From the NCBI GenBank assembly GCA_037446555.1, contig JBBIIK010000001.1, positions 62,001 through 126,000 on the forward strand: DNA of 64,000 nucleotides. Reading direction: 5' to 3'. Positions within the stretch are counted from its first letter, which is position 1; each line of letters opens with the position of its first letter. The translations under genes and the position numbers were made by a program. Below, piece after piece: positions 36,701 to 45,004 of the stretch. This DNA is from JANWVO01 sp037446555 (GTDB taxonomy: Bacteria; Acidobacteriota; Terriglobia; Bryobacterales; Bryobacteraceae). The notes below the pieces were generated by a model that worked only from the letters and a program-made list of their open reading frames with translations, ran no database searches and was not told where the DNA came from.

Positions 36701-36840
36701 ACATTGAGGAGTATCTGAACGCGCTGGCCGAGGGACGGGCGCGGGCTGAGGAATTTCTGGAAGGAAGAGACCAAACGCATGACATATCTGCTGGCACTCG
36801 ATCAGGGAACCACGTCGAGCCGCGCCATCGTCTTCGCTGA
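33790..36840 (+). CDS. Secreted amidohydrolase (YtcJ type) fused to a pectate-lyase-like protein with EF-hand repeats
   Basis: The 1016-residue frame has three parts. Residues 1-567 form a signal peptide and a YtcJ-type metal-dependent amidohydrolase with metal-ligand motifs DAHVHALES (85-87), AFKVTLDGG, AHAQGGGA, HVMHGSMQ and GGSDHM. From 571, FPGAEGFGAETPGG begins a PL1-like pectate lyase, the normal mature start of such lyases, with VVFAVSGIIDL and DHCSATWSVDE. Residues 936-975 hold two calcium-loop repeats (DADGDGMPD and DRDGDGYTN). The joining point is exactly where the lyase signal peptide would be, with no linker. The last 24 residues run into glpK in another frame, so the natural end may have been lost. 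It could be a true fusion or two genes merged by a small deletion or assembly error. Confidence 0.72.
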   Translation: MRKAAMAALLCGGVLHAADATLILHNGKVITADAKFTIREAVAIGGNRVLATGASREILDKYRGPKTELIDLKGRTVLPGLIDAHVHALESGLSEFRGPLPPFDSIAAIQEYVRARARVTPKGEWIVVPRTLPPRLKEMRMPTREDLDVTAEHPVAFDGSYVWSANTVALRVSGITRETPNPPGGEIVKGPDGEPNGILRNAAHLLKGVTRAAPYTEEEKLKALELMLREYRRAGLTCIHDRAVTPAEVALFEKLKAEGRLPVRTVLTWRLATAAPVEDLVREIESRPWRTNLGDEWLKFGAFKVTLDGGQSVGTAYQRLPYGPFGRQLYGQTDPDARGTLFVEPAKLLRIMRAARDKGWALTAHAQGGGAIDVLLDVFEQLDREKPIAPTRSHVMHGSMQSPESLDRMKRLGIAADVQPGWLHFDAPALERVFGEKNLRWFFPMRGYLDRGIPAAGGSDHMLGHDKNRSVNPYNPFFGMWMTLTRRTTEGKALFPEERVTREEAIRMWTTWAAWLHFSEKEQGSIEAGRLADLVVIDRDILTCPEDEIRAIEPLMVVLDGEIVERKIAAFPGAEGFGAETPGGRGGRVLVVRSLADSGPGSLREAIETKGPRIVVFAVSGIIDLKTPLRVTDPYLTLAGQSAPGMGVCLRGEGLRIETHDVVVRHLRSRPGEGLGKEVDAISVGGAARRVVLDHCSATWSVDEALSPSGAIRNVTVQWCLIGESLRKSVHSRGEHGYGSLVRAAGGVTLHHNLWVKNTARNPRLGDNYGRPPWPVFDVRNNVMALWGAVCSGMTGDRMRVNYIGNYLKPGPESLRRAPIVLTNSADVEYFLEGNVVEGWPEFGQNDGRLFTPREAAGRRLFRLAPEPFAAPDVATSDARAAYEAVLAGAGATRPRRDVVDERIVAEVRRGEGRIIDHTREAGGWPQYPKVAAPPDADGDGMPDQWERRFGLDPGNPADAAADRDGDGYTNIEEYLNALAEGRARAEEFLEGRDQTHDISAGTRSGNHVEPRHRLR

Positions 36841-38266
36841 AGACGGCACGATTCTGGCGGCGGCGCAAAAGGAATTCCGCCAGATTTATCCACAAGCAGG
36901 TTGGGTGGAGCACGATCCGCTCGAGATTTGGGCCACGCAGCGCGGGGTGGCGGCGGAGGCGTTGGAAAGGGCGCGGATCACGGCGCGCGAGGTGGCGGCG
37001 GTCGGGATCACGAACCAGAGGGAGACGGTGGTGCTCTGGGACCGGCGGACGGGAGAGCCGGTGGCGCCGGCGATCGTCTGGCAGGACCGGCGCACGGCGG
37101 GGTTCTGCGACGAGCTGAAGGCGGGCGGGGCCGAGGAGGAGATCCGGCGGCGCACGGGACTGCTGGCCGATCCGTATTTCTCTGGAACCAAGCTCCGCTG
37201 GCTGCTGGATCACGTGGATGGCGCGAGGACGCGGGCGGGGCGGGGCGAGTTGGCGTTTGGAACAATCGACGCCTGGCTGATCTGGAACCTGACCGGCGGG
37301 CGGGTGCATGCGACCGACGCGAGCAACGCATCGCGGACTCTGCTCTACAACATTCACACGCAGGAGTGGGACGAGGAGCTGTTACGGCTGCTTGGGGTGC
37401 CCCGGGAGGTGCTGCCGGAAGTGCGTCCGTCGTGCGGGGTCCTGGGCGAGACGTCCTCGGAGGTGCTGGGGGCGCACGTAACGATCGGCGGAGTTGCGGG
37501 CGACCAGCAGGCGGCGCTGTTCGGGCAGGCGTGTTTCGCGGCCGGACTGGCCAAGAACACATATGGGACAGGATGTTTCCTGCTGATGCAGACGGGGGAG
37601 GCAGCGGTGGAGAGCCGCCACCGGCTGCTGACGACGGTGGCGTGGCAGGCGGACGGAATGACGGAATACGCGCTGGAGGGGAGCGTTTTCATCGGCGGCG
37701 CGGTGGTGCAGTGGCTTCGCGACGGGCTGGGGCTGATCCGGTCGTCGGAGGAGGTCGAGGCGCTGGCGGCGACCGTGGAGGACAGCCACGGGGTGTATCT
37801 GGTGCCCGCGTTCACGGGGCTAGGGGCGCCGCACTGGGATGCCTGGGCGCGGGGCGCGATGTTCGGGCTGACGCGCGGAGTGACGGCAGCGCATGTGGCG
37901 CGGGCGGCGCTCGAGTCGATCGCATTCCAGGTGGCGGATGTCGTGGGCGCGATGGAGGCGGACTCCGGGCTGAAACTGAACGAGCTGCGCGCCGACGGAG
38001 GGGCGTCACGCAATGATTTGTTACTGCAGTTCCAAGCGGACCTGCTGGGGGCCCCCGTGGTGCGGGCAGCGGTGACGGAAACGACGGCGCTGGGCGCGGC
38101 TTGCCTGGCGGGACTGGCGGCGGGGGTGTACCGCGGGCGCGAAGAGCTGGCGGCTCGGTGGAGAGCGGAGCGGCGGTTCGAGCCGCGCATGGGCCGCGAC
38201 GAGGCGCAGGCGCGGCGCGCGCAGTGGACGCGCGCGGTGGAGCGGGCGAAGGGCTGGGAGCGGTGA
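36779..38266 (+). CDS. glpK: Glycerol kinase
   Basis: GlpK phosphorylates glycerol to glycerol 3-phosphate in the cytoplasm. The 495-residue protein starts with YLLALDQGTTSSRAIVF and contains GVAGDQQAALFGQ and YALEGSVFIGGAV, all FGGY-kinase signatures of the glycerol kinase branch. AGGAAG lies about eleven bases before the ATG. The start lies inside the end of the upstream fusion gene (62-base overlap). It is followed after one base by glpD, so both steps of glycerol entry are encoded together. No glycerol facilitator gene is seen here. Confidence 0.95.
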   Translation: MTYLLALDQGTTSSRAIVFAEDGTILAAAQKEFRQIYPQAGWVEHDPLEIWATQRGVAAEALERARITAREVAAVGITNQRETVVLWDRRTGEPVAPAIVWQDRRTAGFCDELKAGGAEEEIRRRTGLLADPYFSGTKLRWLLDHVDGARTRAGRGELAFGTIDAWLIWNLTGGRVHATDASNASRTLLYNIHTQEWDEELLRLLGVPREVLPEVRPSCGVLGETSSEVLGAHVTIGGVAGDQQAALFGQACFAAGLAKNTYGTGCFLLMQTGEAAVESRHRLLTTVAWQADGMTEYALEGSVFIGGAVVQWLRDGLGLIRSSEEVEALAATVEDSHGVYLVPAFTGLGAPHWDAWARGAMFGLTRGVTAAHVARAALESIAFQVADVVGAMEADSGLKLNELRADGGASRNDLLLQFQADLLGAPVVRAAVTETTALGAACLAGLAAGVYRGREELAARWRAERRFEPRMGRDEAQARRAQWTRAVERAKGWER

Positions 38267-38267
38267 G

Positions 38268-39836
38268 ATGAACCGGGAGGAGATGCTGGGGCGGCTGCGC
38301 GAGGAGCGCAGCGCTTGGGACATTCTGGTGATCGGCGGCGGCGCCACGGGCGTCGCCTGCGCGCTGGATGCGGCAAGCCGGGGCTACCGCACGGCTCTGT
38401 TGGAGCAGCACGATTTCGGCAAGGGGACATCGAGCCGTTCGACGAAGCTGATCCATGGCGGGGTGCGGTATCTTGAGCAGGGCAACATCACTCTGGTAAT
38501 GGAGGCGCTGAAAGAGCGGGGGATTTTGCGGGAAAATGCGCCCCATTTGGTGAAGGATCTGGCGTTTATTGTTCCGAATTATGAGTGGTGGGAGGCTCCG
38601 TTCTACGGGGTCGGGCTGCGGCTGTACGACCTGCTGGCAGGCAAGTATGGATTCGGCAAGTCGCGGATTCTGAGCCGGGAGGAGACGCTGGAACGCCTGC
38701 CAAACCTGAAGCCGGAGGGGCTGCGCGGCGGCGTGGAGTACTACGACGGGCAGTTTGACGATGCGCGGCTGCTGATCCAGATGGCGCGGACGGCTGCCGA
38801 GCAGGGCGCGGCGCTGGTGAATTACTGCCGGGTGACGGCGCTGCTGCGCGACGGCAGCGGACTGGTCCACGGGGCGGTGGTGCAGGACGCGGAGCGAGGC
38901 GGGGAGTTCGAGATCCGGGCGAAGGCGGTGATCAACGCCACGGGATGTTTCAGCGACGCAGTGCGGCGGTTGGCCGACGAAGAGGCGCGCCCGATGATCG
39001 CGCCGAGCCAGGGGGTCCACCTCGTGTTCGACGCAAGCTTCCTGCGGGGGGAGGCGGCGATCCTCGCGCCGCGGACGCGGGACGGGCGGGTGATGTTCGC
39101 GATTCCCTGGCACGGGCATGCGCTGGTGGGCACCACGGACACGGCGCTGGATTCGGTCTCTCTGGAGCCGCAGCCGCTGGAGGGGGAGATCGAACTGATC
39201 CTGGAGACGGCGGCGGACTACCTTCAGCGGGCGCCGTCGCGGAAGGACATTCTGAGCGCGTGGGCGGGCATCCGCCCGCTAGTGAAGACGGCGGAGGGCG
39301 CCTCGACGGCGTCGCTCGCGAGGGATCATTCGATCCACATCGACCGCAACGGGCTGATCACGATCGCCGGCGGCAAGTGGACGACGTGCCGGCGGATGGC
39401 GGAGGACTGCATCGATCAGGCGTCGGTGCTGGGCGGGCTGGAGGAGCGCGAATGCGTGACGAGGAGGCTGCGGATCCACGGCTACCATCACCATGCGGAA
39501 CAGTTCGGCGAGCTGTCTGTCTACGGCAGTGATGCCATCGCGATCCGCGAGATGATTCGGCTGCATCCGGAACGCGGGCGGCGTCTGGCGGCGGCGCTTC
39601 CCTTCGCGGAGGCGGAGGCGGTGTGGGCGGCGCGGTGGGAGATGGCGCGGCATATAGAGGATGTTCTGGAGAGGCGGACGCGGGCGCTGCAACTGAACGC
39701 GCGGGCGGCAATGGAGGCAGCCCCGCGGGTGGCACGGATCCTGGCGGCGGAGCTCGGGCGGGACGAGCGGTGGGTGGAAGAAGAGACGAGGCGCTTCACA
39801 GCACTGGCGGAGAGGTATCTGCCGGGCGTGGTCTGA
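38268..39836 (+). CDS. glpD: Glycerol-3-phosphate dehydrogenase (FAD-dependent)
   Basis: The 522-residue membrane-associated flavoenzyme oxidises glycerol 3-phosphate to dihydroxyacetone phosphate and feeds the quinone pool. It has the FAD motif VIGGGATGVACALDAASRGY near residue 20, then SSRSTKLIHGGVRYLE, characteristic of GlpA/GlpD. A C-terminal DAO_C-like domain follows from about 400 (RWEMARHIEDVLERRTR). It is translationally close to glpK (one-base gap), forming a glpK-glpD unit. Confidence 0.94.
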   Translation: MNREEMLGRLREERSAWDILVIGGGATGVACALDAASRGYRTALLEQHDFGKGTSSRSTKLIHGGVRYLEQGNITLVMEALKERGILRENAPHLVKDLAFIVPNYEWWEAPFYGVGLRLYDLLAGKYGFGKSRILSREETLERLPNLKPEGLRGGVEYYDGQFDDARLLIQMARTAAEQGAALVNYCRVTALLRDGSGLVHGAVVQDAERGGEFEIRAKAVINATGCFSDAVRRLADEEARPMIAPSQGVHLVFDASFLRGEAAILAPRTRDGRVMFAIPWHGHALVGTTDTALDSVSLEPQPLEGEIELILETAADYLQRAPSRKDILSAWAGIRPLVKTAEGASTASLARDHSIHIDRNGLITIAGGKWTTCRRMAEDCIDQASVLGGLEERECVTRRLRIHGYHHHAEQFGELSVYGSDAIAIREMIRLHPERGRRLAAALPFAEAEAVWAARWEMARHIEDVLERRTRALQLNARAAMEAAPRVARILAAELGRDERWVEEETRRFTALAERYLPGVV

Positions 39837-39847
39837 TAGTCTGGAAG

Positions 39848-41758
39848 TTGGCCGCCAGAATCATTTTCCGGGGAATTGTTTTGACGGCCTGTCTGCTGTG
39901 CGCGTGGGGCGAATGGAAGGCGGCGGGACCGTGGGGCGGATCAGCGACGTCGATCTGGGCGGACCGGAACCGTCCGGAGGTGCTGCTGGCGGGGGCGCGC
40001 CATTCGCTGGTCTACCGCAGCGTGAACGGCGGGGCGAGCTGGCAGCGGCTGAACTTCCCGCGCTACTTCTCGGCCACAATTACCGCGGTGATGATCCATC
40101 CATCCGAGCCGCGCCTGTGCCTGGCGGCGGTGGAAACGCCCCAAGGAACGGGCGCAGGGGTATGGTACAGCGAGGACGAGGGCTCGACGTGGAAGGCGGC
40201 GGAGGGGGTGGAGGGGCTCTCGACGTATGCGCTCGCGTACTTTCCGGCGAATCCGATGATCCTGGCGGCAGCCACGCGGGACGGCGTATGGAAGAGCACG
40301 AACGCCGGGCGCAGCTGGATGCGGATCAGCGCGCCGTACAACCATGAGCTTCGCTCCGTCACCGCCGTGGCGTTCGACCCGGCCGACGAGCGGACCGTCT
40401 ACGCAGGCACGACGCACCTGCCATGGAAGACGACCGACGGCGGGAAGACGTGGCGGATCATCCACGACGGGATGCTGGACGACTCGGATGTGTTTTCGAT
40501 TTTTGTGGATCCGGCGCGCCCGGAGCGCGTGCTGGCGAGCGCGTGCAGCGGCATCTACCGGAGCGAAGACGGCGGCCTGAACTGGACGAAGTTCCGGGGC
40601 ATTCCGCCGGAACAGCGCAGGACACACGTGGTGCGGCTGACGCCGGGAAGGAATGGCACGATCTTCGCCGGGACGACGCTGGGGCTGCTGAAGTCGACCG
40701 ACGGCGGGGCGACGTTCCGGCGCGTGAACCGGCTGCATGTGTACGCTCTGGACTTCGATACCCGCGAGCCGCGCCGTCTGTACCTCGCCACCGAGGGCGG
40801 CGGGCTGTGGAAGAGCGAAGACGCGGGCGAAACGTTCCGACAGATCAACGAGGGCTTTGTGAGCCGGCGCGCGGCCGGGCTGGCAGTGGCGGGCACTGCC
40901 CTATATGTGAATGTGGTCGGCGACGGTGCCTGGAGCGGGCTGTACGAGAGCCGCGATGGCGGAGCAAGCTGGGGCGCGGTAGCGAAGGACAAGACTTTCC
41001 CCGAGGGTCATGTCACGAGGCTGGCGGCCTGCCCCACGCGCGAGGATCTGCTCCTGGCGGGCAACGACGAGCGCGCGTACCGGAGCCGGGACGGCGGGCG
41101 GAGTTGGGCGCCGCTGCGGATCGGCGGCGGCGTGAGGCTGCGCCTGCAGGCGCTGGCGTGCGTGGTGGCGGGCGGCAGGGAGTCCCTGCTGGCAGGCACG
41201 GACACGGGGCTATGGCGGAGCGTGGATCTGGGCGCAAGCTGGCAGCCAGTGCAGATGACGAAAGCCAACATCCGGCATTCGGTGCAGGACCTGATGGTGG
41301 CGCAAGCGGACGGGGGGCGCGTGCTGGCACGTACGGCGCACACGGTGTATCTCAGTGCCGACGGGGGCGCGAACTGGCGCGTGCTGAGCATGCTGTTTCC
41401 CGCATCCTCCATCTACGACATGGCGATCACGGAGAAGACGCTGCTCGCGGCAACAGCCGGCGGTTTGTACCTCTCCGCCGACGACGGAGCGCATTGGGAG
41501 AAGGTGGAACAAGGGCTGGAGCCGGGCACGGTGAGCACGCTGGCGGCACAGCCCGGGAGGGGCGGCACAGTATTCGCAGGCCAGTTTGGCAGGATCTACC
41601 GGTCAAACGATGGCGGAAGGCGGTGGAGCGTGATCGATGGGGCGGATCTGCCGGCGGTCAGCCTCCGGCGGCTGCTGGCCGAAGCCAAAGGCCGCAGATT
41701 GTTGGGCTTGACGCCGGATGCCGGCGTTTTCTATTTGGATTTCAGGATACAGGAGTAG
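39848..41758 (+). CDS. Secreted BNR/sortilin-like repeat protein
   Basis: The roughly 636-residue protein has a hydrophobic N-terminus (RIIFRGIVLTACLLCAWG) and at least ten repeats with the BNR pattern Ser/Asp-x-Asp-Gly-Gly-x-x-Trp, for example VNGGASWQRL, DGGKTWRII, DGGLNWTKF, DGGRSWAPL, DGGANWRVL and DGGRRWSVI. This predicts a YVTN/BNR beta-propeller, exported and probably involved in binding rather than catalysis. The start is uncertain: TTG at 39848 or TTG at 39881 (the latter with GGGG seven bases upstream). It follows glpD after eleven bases. Confidence 0.7.
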   Translation: MAARIIFRGIVLTACLLCAWGEWKAAGPWGGSATSIWADRNRPEVLLAGARHSLVYRSVNGGASWQRLNFPRYFSATITAVMIHPSEPRLCLAAVETPQGTGAGVWYSEDEGSTWKAAEGVEGLSTYALAYFPANPMILAAATRDGVWKSTNAGRSWMRISAPYNHELRSVTAVAFDPADERTVYAGTTHLPWKTTDGGKTWRIIHDGMLDDSDVFSIFVDPARPERVLASACSGIYRSEDGGLNWTKFRGIPPEQRRTHVVRLTPGRNGTIFAGTTLGLLKSTDGGATFRRVNRLHVYALDFDTREPRRLYLATEGGGLWKSEDAGETFRQINEGFVSRRAAGLAVAGTALYVNVVGDGAWSGLYESRDGGASWGAVAKDKTFPEGHVTRLAACPTREDLLLAGNDERAYRSRDGGRSWAPLRIGGGVRLRLQALACVVAGGRESLLAGTDTGLWRSVDLGASWQPVQMTKANIRHSVQDLMVAQADGGRVLARTAHTVYLSADGGANWRVLSMLFPASSIYDMAITEKTLLAATAGGLYLSADDGAHWEKVEQGLEPGTVSTLAAQPGRGGTVFAGQFGRIYRSNDGGRRWSVIDGADLPAVSLRRLLAEAKGRRLLGLTPDAGVFYLDFRIQE

Positions 41759-41789
41759 CATAATGAGGAGTGAGGCAGGAGAAGTCCAT

Positions 41790-43655
41790 ATGAAGACACG
41801 TGCAGGCACACACTGTTCAGGCAGAGGACTGAGGACTCTCGCCGCCGTTGCTCTGGCGGGAATGCTCGCCCTGAGCGCGGCTGGCCAACAGCCGAGCGCC
41901 CCTGCGAAGCCCGCCGGCGACGAGCTTCCCGACAAGGTGGAGCTGAACGGATTCGGCGGCGGCAGCTTTTTCCAGGGCGTATCCAACGGCCTGGGAACGA
42001 AGCTGGTCAACGGCGGAGCGTTCGGTTTCCGCGTGACTGAGAATTTCTGGCGTTACGTGGGGCTGGAGCAGGCGTTCACCTACAGCGCCAACAATGTGCG
42101 CTTTGAAACGCCCGTGGCGCCCGGAAAGCCCCAAAACGATTTCGGCCACAGGATTTATCAGTATTCTTTGAATCCCATTTTCTATTGGACGGAGCGGGGT
42201 TCGAAGATCCGTCCATTTCTGACCGCGGGCATTTCGGCGATGTACTTCGCGCCCATCGATTCGGCGAAGGGCTGGGCGCGGAGCCCGCTGAACACCGGCT
42301 TGCTGGCGCAAAACTTGGATGCCAACATCCACCCGGCGATGAACTATGGCGGTGGCCTGAAGTGGCATCTGACCGAGCGCTGGGGCCTGCGCTTCGACGC
42401 GCGCGGGATCTGGACGAAGAACCCGACGTTCCGTTTGATGGATTCGCCGAATGGCGGTCTGTACATTCCAAGCGGCGACAAGCTGCACGGCATCCAGACG
42501 ACGGCGGGCCTGACGTATTACTTTGGCGCCAAGGCTGTACCTCCCCCTCCGCCTCCGCCCCCGCCGCCGGCGCCTCTGGCGCCCCTGAATGCGGGTGCTC
42601 TGAGCGTGGGCCCGGGAACGCTTTGCCAGGGGCGCGCCGTCACGGTGCGCAACACGGGCGCGAGCGATCCGGCGGGCCGCTCGATGACCTACAAGTGGAA
42701 GGTGAACGGGCAGCCCATGGGCGGCAACGCCCCCGAACTCACATTCACTCCTGACCGTGCGGGCAGCTACAAGATCGAGATGGACGTCGAGGCGGAAAAC
42801 ACGCCGAACCACCCTGTTCGAGTGGCCTCGGCAGCGCCACTGACGCTGAACGTGCAGCCCTACAATCCGCCGACGGTTTCCAACGTGATGGCGAACCCTG
42901 CGGCGATTCAGTACGGTCAGACCAGCACGCTGAGCGCACAAGGCACAGGCAGCGCTTGCTCCACGATCAGCTTCCAGTGGACAGTCACTGAAGGCACGCT
43001 GTCCAATCCGAAGGCCGCCACCACGCAGTTTGACAGCAAGGCGGTGAAGTTCGAGCAGGGCGGCAAGATCCAGTCCAAGACGGTAACCGCCACAGTGCGG
43101 GTGACCGATGACCGCGGCGCCTCGGCCACAGGCACGGCGCAGATCAAGGTGGACTTCATTCCGAGCTCGATCCGCTACTCGGATGTGATCTTCAGCAAGA
43201 ACAGCGCGCGCGTGAACAACTGCGGCAAGCGCATCCTGCTGGAAGAGGTGGCGCCGAAGGCAGCCGATCCGGACTACGAGGTGGTGCTGATCGGCCACAT
43301 CGATCAGGACGAAGTGTCGAAGACGCGCCGTCCGAGCGACCTCGACATGCGCCGCGTGCTGAACGCATACGCCGTGCTGACGGCGGGCGGCGGGACTTGC
43401 GCCAACGTGGACAAGTCGCGGATCAAGGTCACTTGGGTAGGCACTGAACAGGTATCCGAGATGCAGCCGGGCCTTTGCGGCACGGCGGCGCGCCCCGCGT
43501 CGAAGGAGCGTTCGGGCCAGATGGTTTCCACAGCGGATCAGAACCGCCGCGTGGAGGTCTGGCTGGTTCCCAAGGGCACCAAGATGCCTGCGGCGTTCAA
43601 GGAAGCCAAGCAGCTCGACGAGAAGCTGCTGAAGCGGCTCGGCTGCCCGAAATAA
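41790..43655 (+). CDS. Outer membrane beta-barrel protein with Ig-like domains and OmpA-type C-terminus
   Basis: The 621-residue protein has a signal peptide (LAAVALAGMLALSAAGQQ), an N-terminal barrel of about 200 residues (ELNGFGGGSFFQGV to LTYYFGAK), a run of ten prolines near residue 252, two Ig-like regions (SMTYKWKVNGQPM; FQWTVTEGTL) and a C-terminal domain in which EVVLIGHID, RVLNAYAVLTAGG and QNRRVEVWLVPK resemble the peptidoglycan-binding OmpA domain. It probably anchors the outer membrane to the cell wall. The ATG at 41790 is chosen because AGGAGA lies seven bases upstream; an ATG at 41763 is possible. A strong terminator follows. Confidence 0.83.
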   Translation: MKTRAGTHCSGRGLRTLAAVALAGMLALSAAGQQPSAPAKPAGDELPDKVELNGFGGGSFFQGVSNGLGTKLVNGGAFGFRVTENFWRYVGLEQAFTYSANNVRFETPVAPGKPQNDFGHRIYQYSLNPIFYWTERGSKIRPFLTAGISAMYFAPIDSAKGWARSPLNTGLLAQNLDANIHPAMNYGGGLKWHLTERWGLRFDARGIWTKNPTFRLMDSPNGGLYIPSGDKLHGIQTTAGLTYYFGAKAVPPPPPPPPPPAPLAPLNAGALSVGPGTLCQGRAVTVRNTGASDPAGRSMTYKWKVNGQPMGGNAPELTFTPDRAGSYKIEMDVEAENTPNHPVRVASAAPLTLNVQPYNPPTVSNVMANPAAIQYGQTSTLSAQGTGSACSTISFQWTVTEGTLSNPKAATTQFDSKAVKFEQGGKIQSKTVTATVRVTDDRGASATGTAQIKVDFIPSSIRYSDVIFSKNSARVNNCGKRILLEEVAPKAADPDYEVVLIGHIDQDEVSKTRRPSDLDMRRVLNAYAVLTAGGGTCANVDKSRIKVTWVGTEQVSEMQPGLCGTAARPASKERSGQMVSTADQNRRVEVWLVPKGTKMPAAFKEAKQLDEKLLKRLGCPK

Positions 43656-43680
43656 GGCACTCAGCAAGCGGCAACCAGGC

Positions 43681-43710
43681 AAGGCCCGCTCCCCGTGGGG
43701 AGCGGGCCTT
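43681..43710 (+). terminator. Strong intrinsic terminator after the OmpA-type gene
   Basis: AAGGCCCGCTCCCC pairs with GGGGAGCGGGCCTT across a two-base GT turn (in practice a shorter stem with a slightly larger loop), followed by CTGTTTG. The hairpin is symmetric, so with the preceding bases it could also stop the leftward MoxR-VWA cassette that ends at 43761. Confidence 0.8.
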
Positions 43711-43760
43711 CTGTTTGCGTCGATTCCGGCGCGCGTCCCTGCGGGCGCCCCTGCGCCGGA

Positions 43761-44858
43761 TCAGAAACGGATGACCTCCCACGGCAGGCCGGGATCGGTG
43801 AAGTGGCCGTGCCGCGCGAGGTGGACAAGGTCGGCAGCGCCGGTCCATGCGTCGCCGGCGGCTTCCAGTCGGAGGTCGATCAGGGACGCCCACCGCCGCG
43901 GGTCGAGGCAGCGGCCGTCTTCCGCAAGCATGGAGACGATGCGGAACTCCCTGTCACCGGGGAAGATGGCCAGCGTGGCGAGGCATTGCCGCGCGGCGCC
44001 GCTCAGCACAACCGCCTTGGCCAGCCGCCGGGCCAGCAGCGCACCGGCACGGTCCGGCTTGTAGAAATCCTTGCCGCTGAGGGCGCCCCCGCCGATAGGG
44101 ACGCGCGGACCGTAGGCATCGACTGCAAGTTTCTTTCCGCTAAGCCCGTTGTCCGCCTCGGGCCCTCCGACGTGGAAATAGCCGTAGCCGTTGATGACGA
44201 AGGTCTCTGGCAGTGACGGATCGAGCGTTGTCAGCGTGGCGCGGCACTGCTCCAGTGTCCGTTTCACACACAGCCGGACCGCCCGGTGGAGCTCGACTTC
44301 GGATGCTTCGGATGCCTGCTGAAGCGACGTATTGAAGGCATCGAGGCCGCAGCGCGAATCGTCATAGACGAGCAGCAGCTTTCCGTCGGGACCAAGCCCG
44401 AGTTTCGGATGCGCCGTGCGGAGTTCCGCCAGGGCCAGCGCCAGTTGATGGGCGAGCCAGTGCTCAGCGGGGAGGTAGTTGGTCTCGGGCAAGTCCACGG
44501 CGAAGCCCGTCACGATCACCTGATTGTCGGAGCAGGCGCGCAGTTCTGCCTCGTTTTCGTGCAGCGGTTCCAGGCACATGTCGGTGTGAATTTGCAGGCG
44601 CTCCGGATCGGGGACCCAGGCGCCTCCGTAACCCGCGGAGGCGAACACGCTCCACACATGCGAGGCGATGTCGATCTGCTCCGCCCCCTGGCAGGCGAGC
44701 CTGCCGGTGAGGAACACTGCGCTCCGGTGAACGGCGGCTTCCAGCGCGCACACGGCGCGCTTTTCACGCCGCTGCGCCTCTGCGACGAGGCTGTCCACTA
44801 AGGCATCGCACAGTTTGTCAGGGTGGCCGGGAAGCACAATTTCACTGCAGAGTTTCAT
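43761..44858 (-). CDS. Divergent S-adenosylmethionine synthetase-like protein
   Basis: The 365-residue protein resembles MetK but is clearly diverged and shorter than the usual 380-400 residues. It retains the ATP/methionine site elements GHPDK (11-15), an ASP in ACSDNQ (111, where normal MetK has GAGDQG), LGPDGKLLLVYDD (lysine 160), GPEADNGLSGKKL and GGGALSGKDFYKPDR (lysine 263, aspartate 264, lysine 267). The changed GAGDQG loop suggests altered substrate or regulation. It could make S-adenosylmethionine or an analogue, or serve as a polyphosphate/ATP-binding partner. It is the last gene of the leftward cassette with the VWA and MoxR genes, which is unusual context for MetK. Confidence 0.72.
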   Translation of the reverse strand: MKLCSEIVLPGHPDKLCDALVDSLVAEAQRREKRAVCALEAAVHRSAVFLTGRLACQGAEQIDIASHVWSVFASAGYGGAWVPDPERLQIHTDMCLEPLHENEAELRACSDNQVIVTGFAVDLPETNYLPAEHWLAHQLALALAELRTAHPKLGLGPDGKLLLVYDDSRCGLDAFNTSLQQASEASEVELHRAVRLCVKRTLEQCRATLTTLDPSLPETFVINGYGYFHVGGPEADNGLSGKKLAVDAYGPRVPIGGGALSGKDFYKPDRAGALLARRLAKAVVLSGAARQCLATLAIFPGDREFRIVSMLAEDGRCLDPRRWASLIDLRLEAAGDAWTGAADLVHLARHGHFTDPGLPWEVIRF

Positions 44859-45004
44859 GGTGGCGTCCTTTCTTCAGGAAGTGAACTTGCGGCACGCAGG
44901 CCGGGTAATGCCGGCGATCCTGCAGCGCCGCCCCTGCCTGCCGTCTTCTGCCCGGCGCTGGCCACTGAGCAGCCGCGCTCCGGGGCTGGGAGTCCGGGAT
45001 GTTT

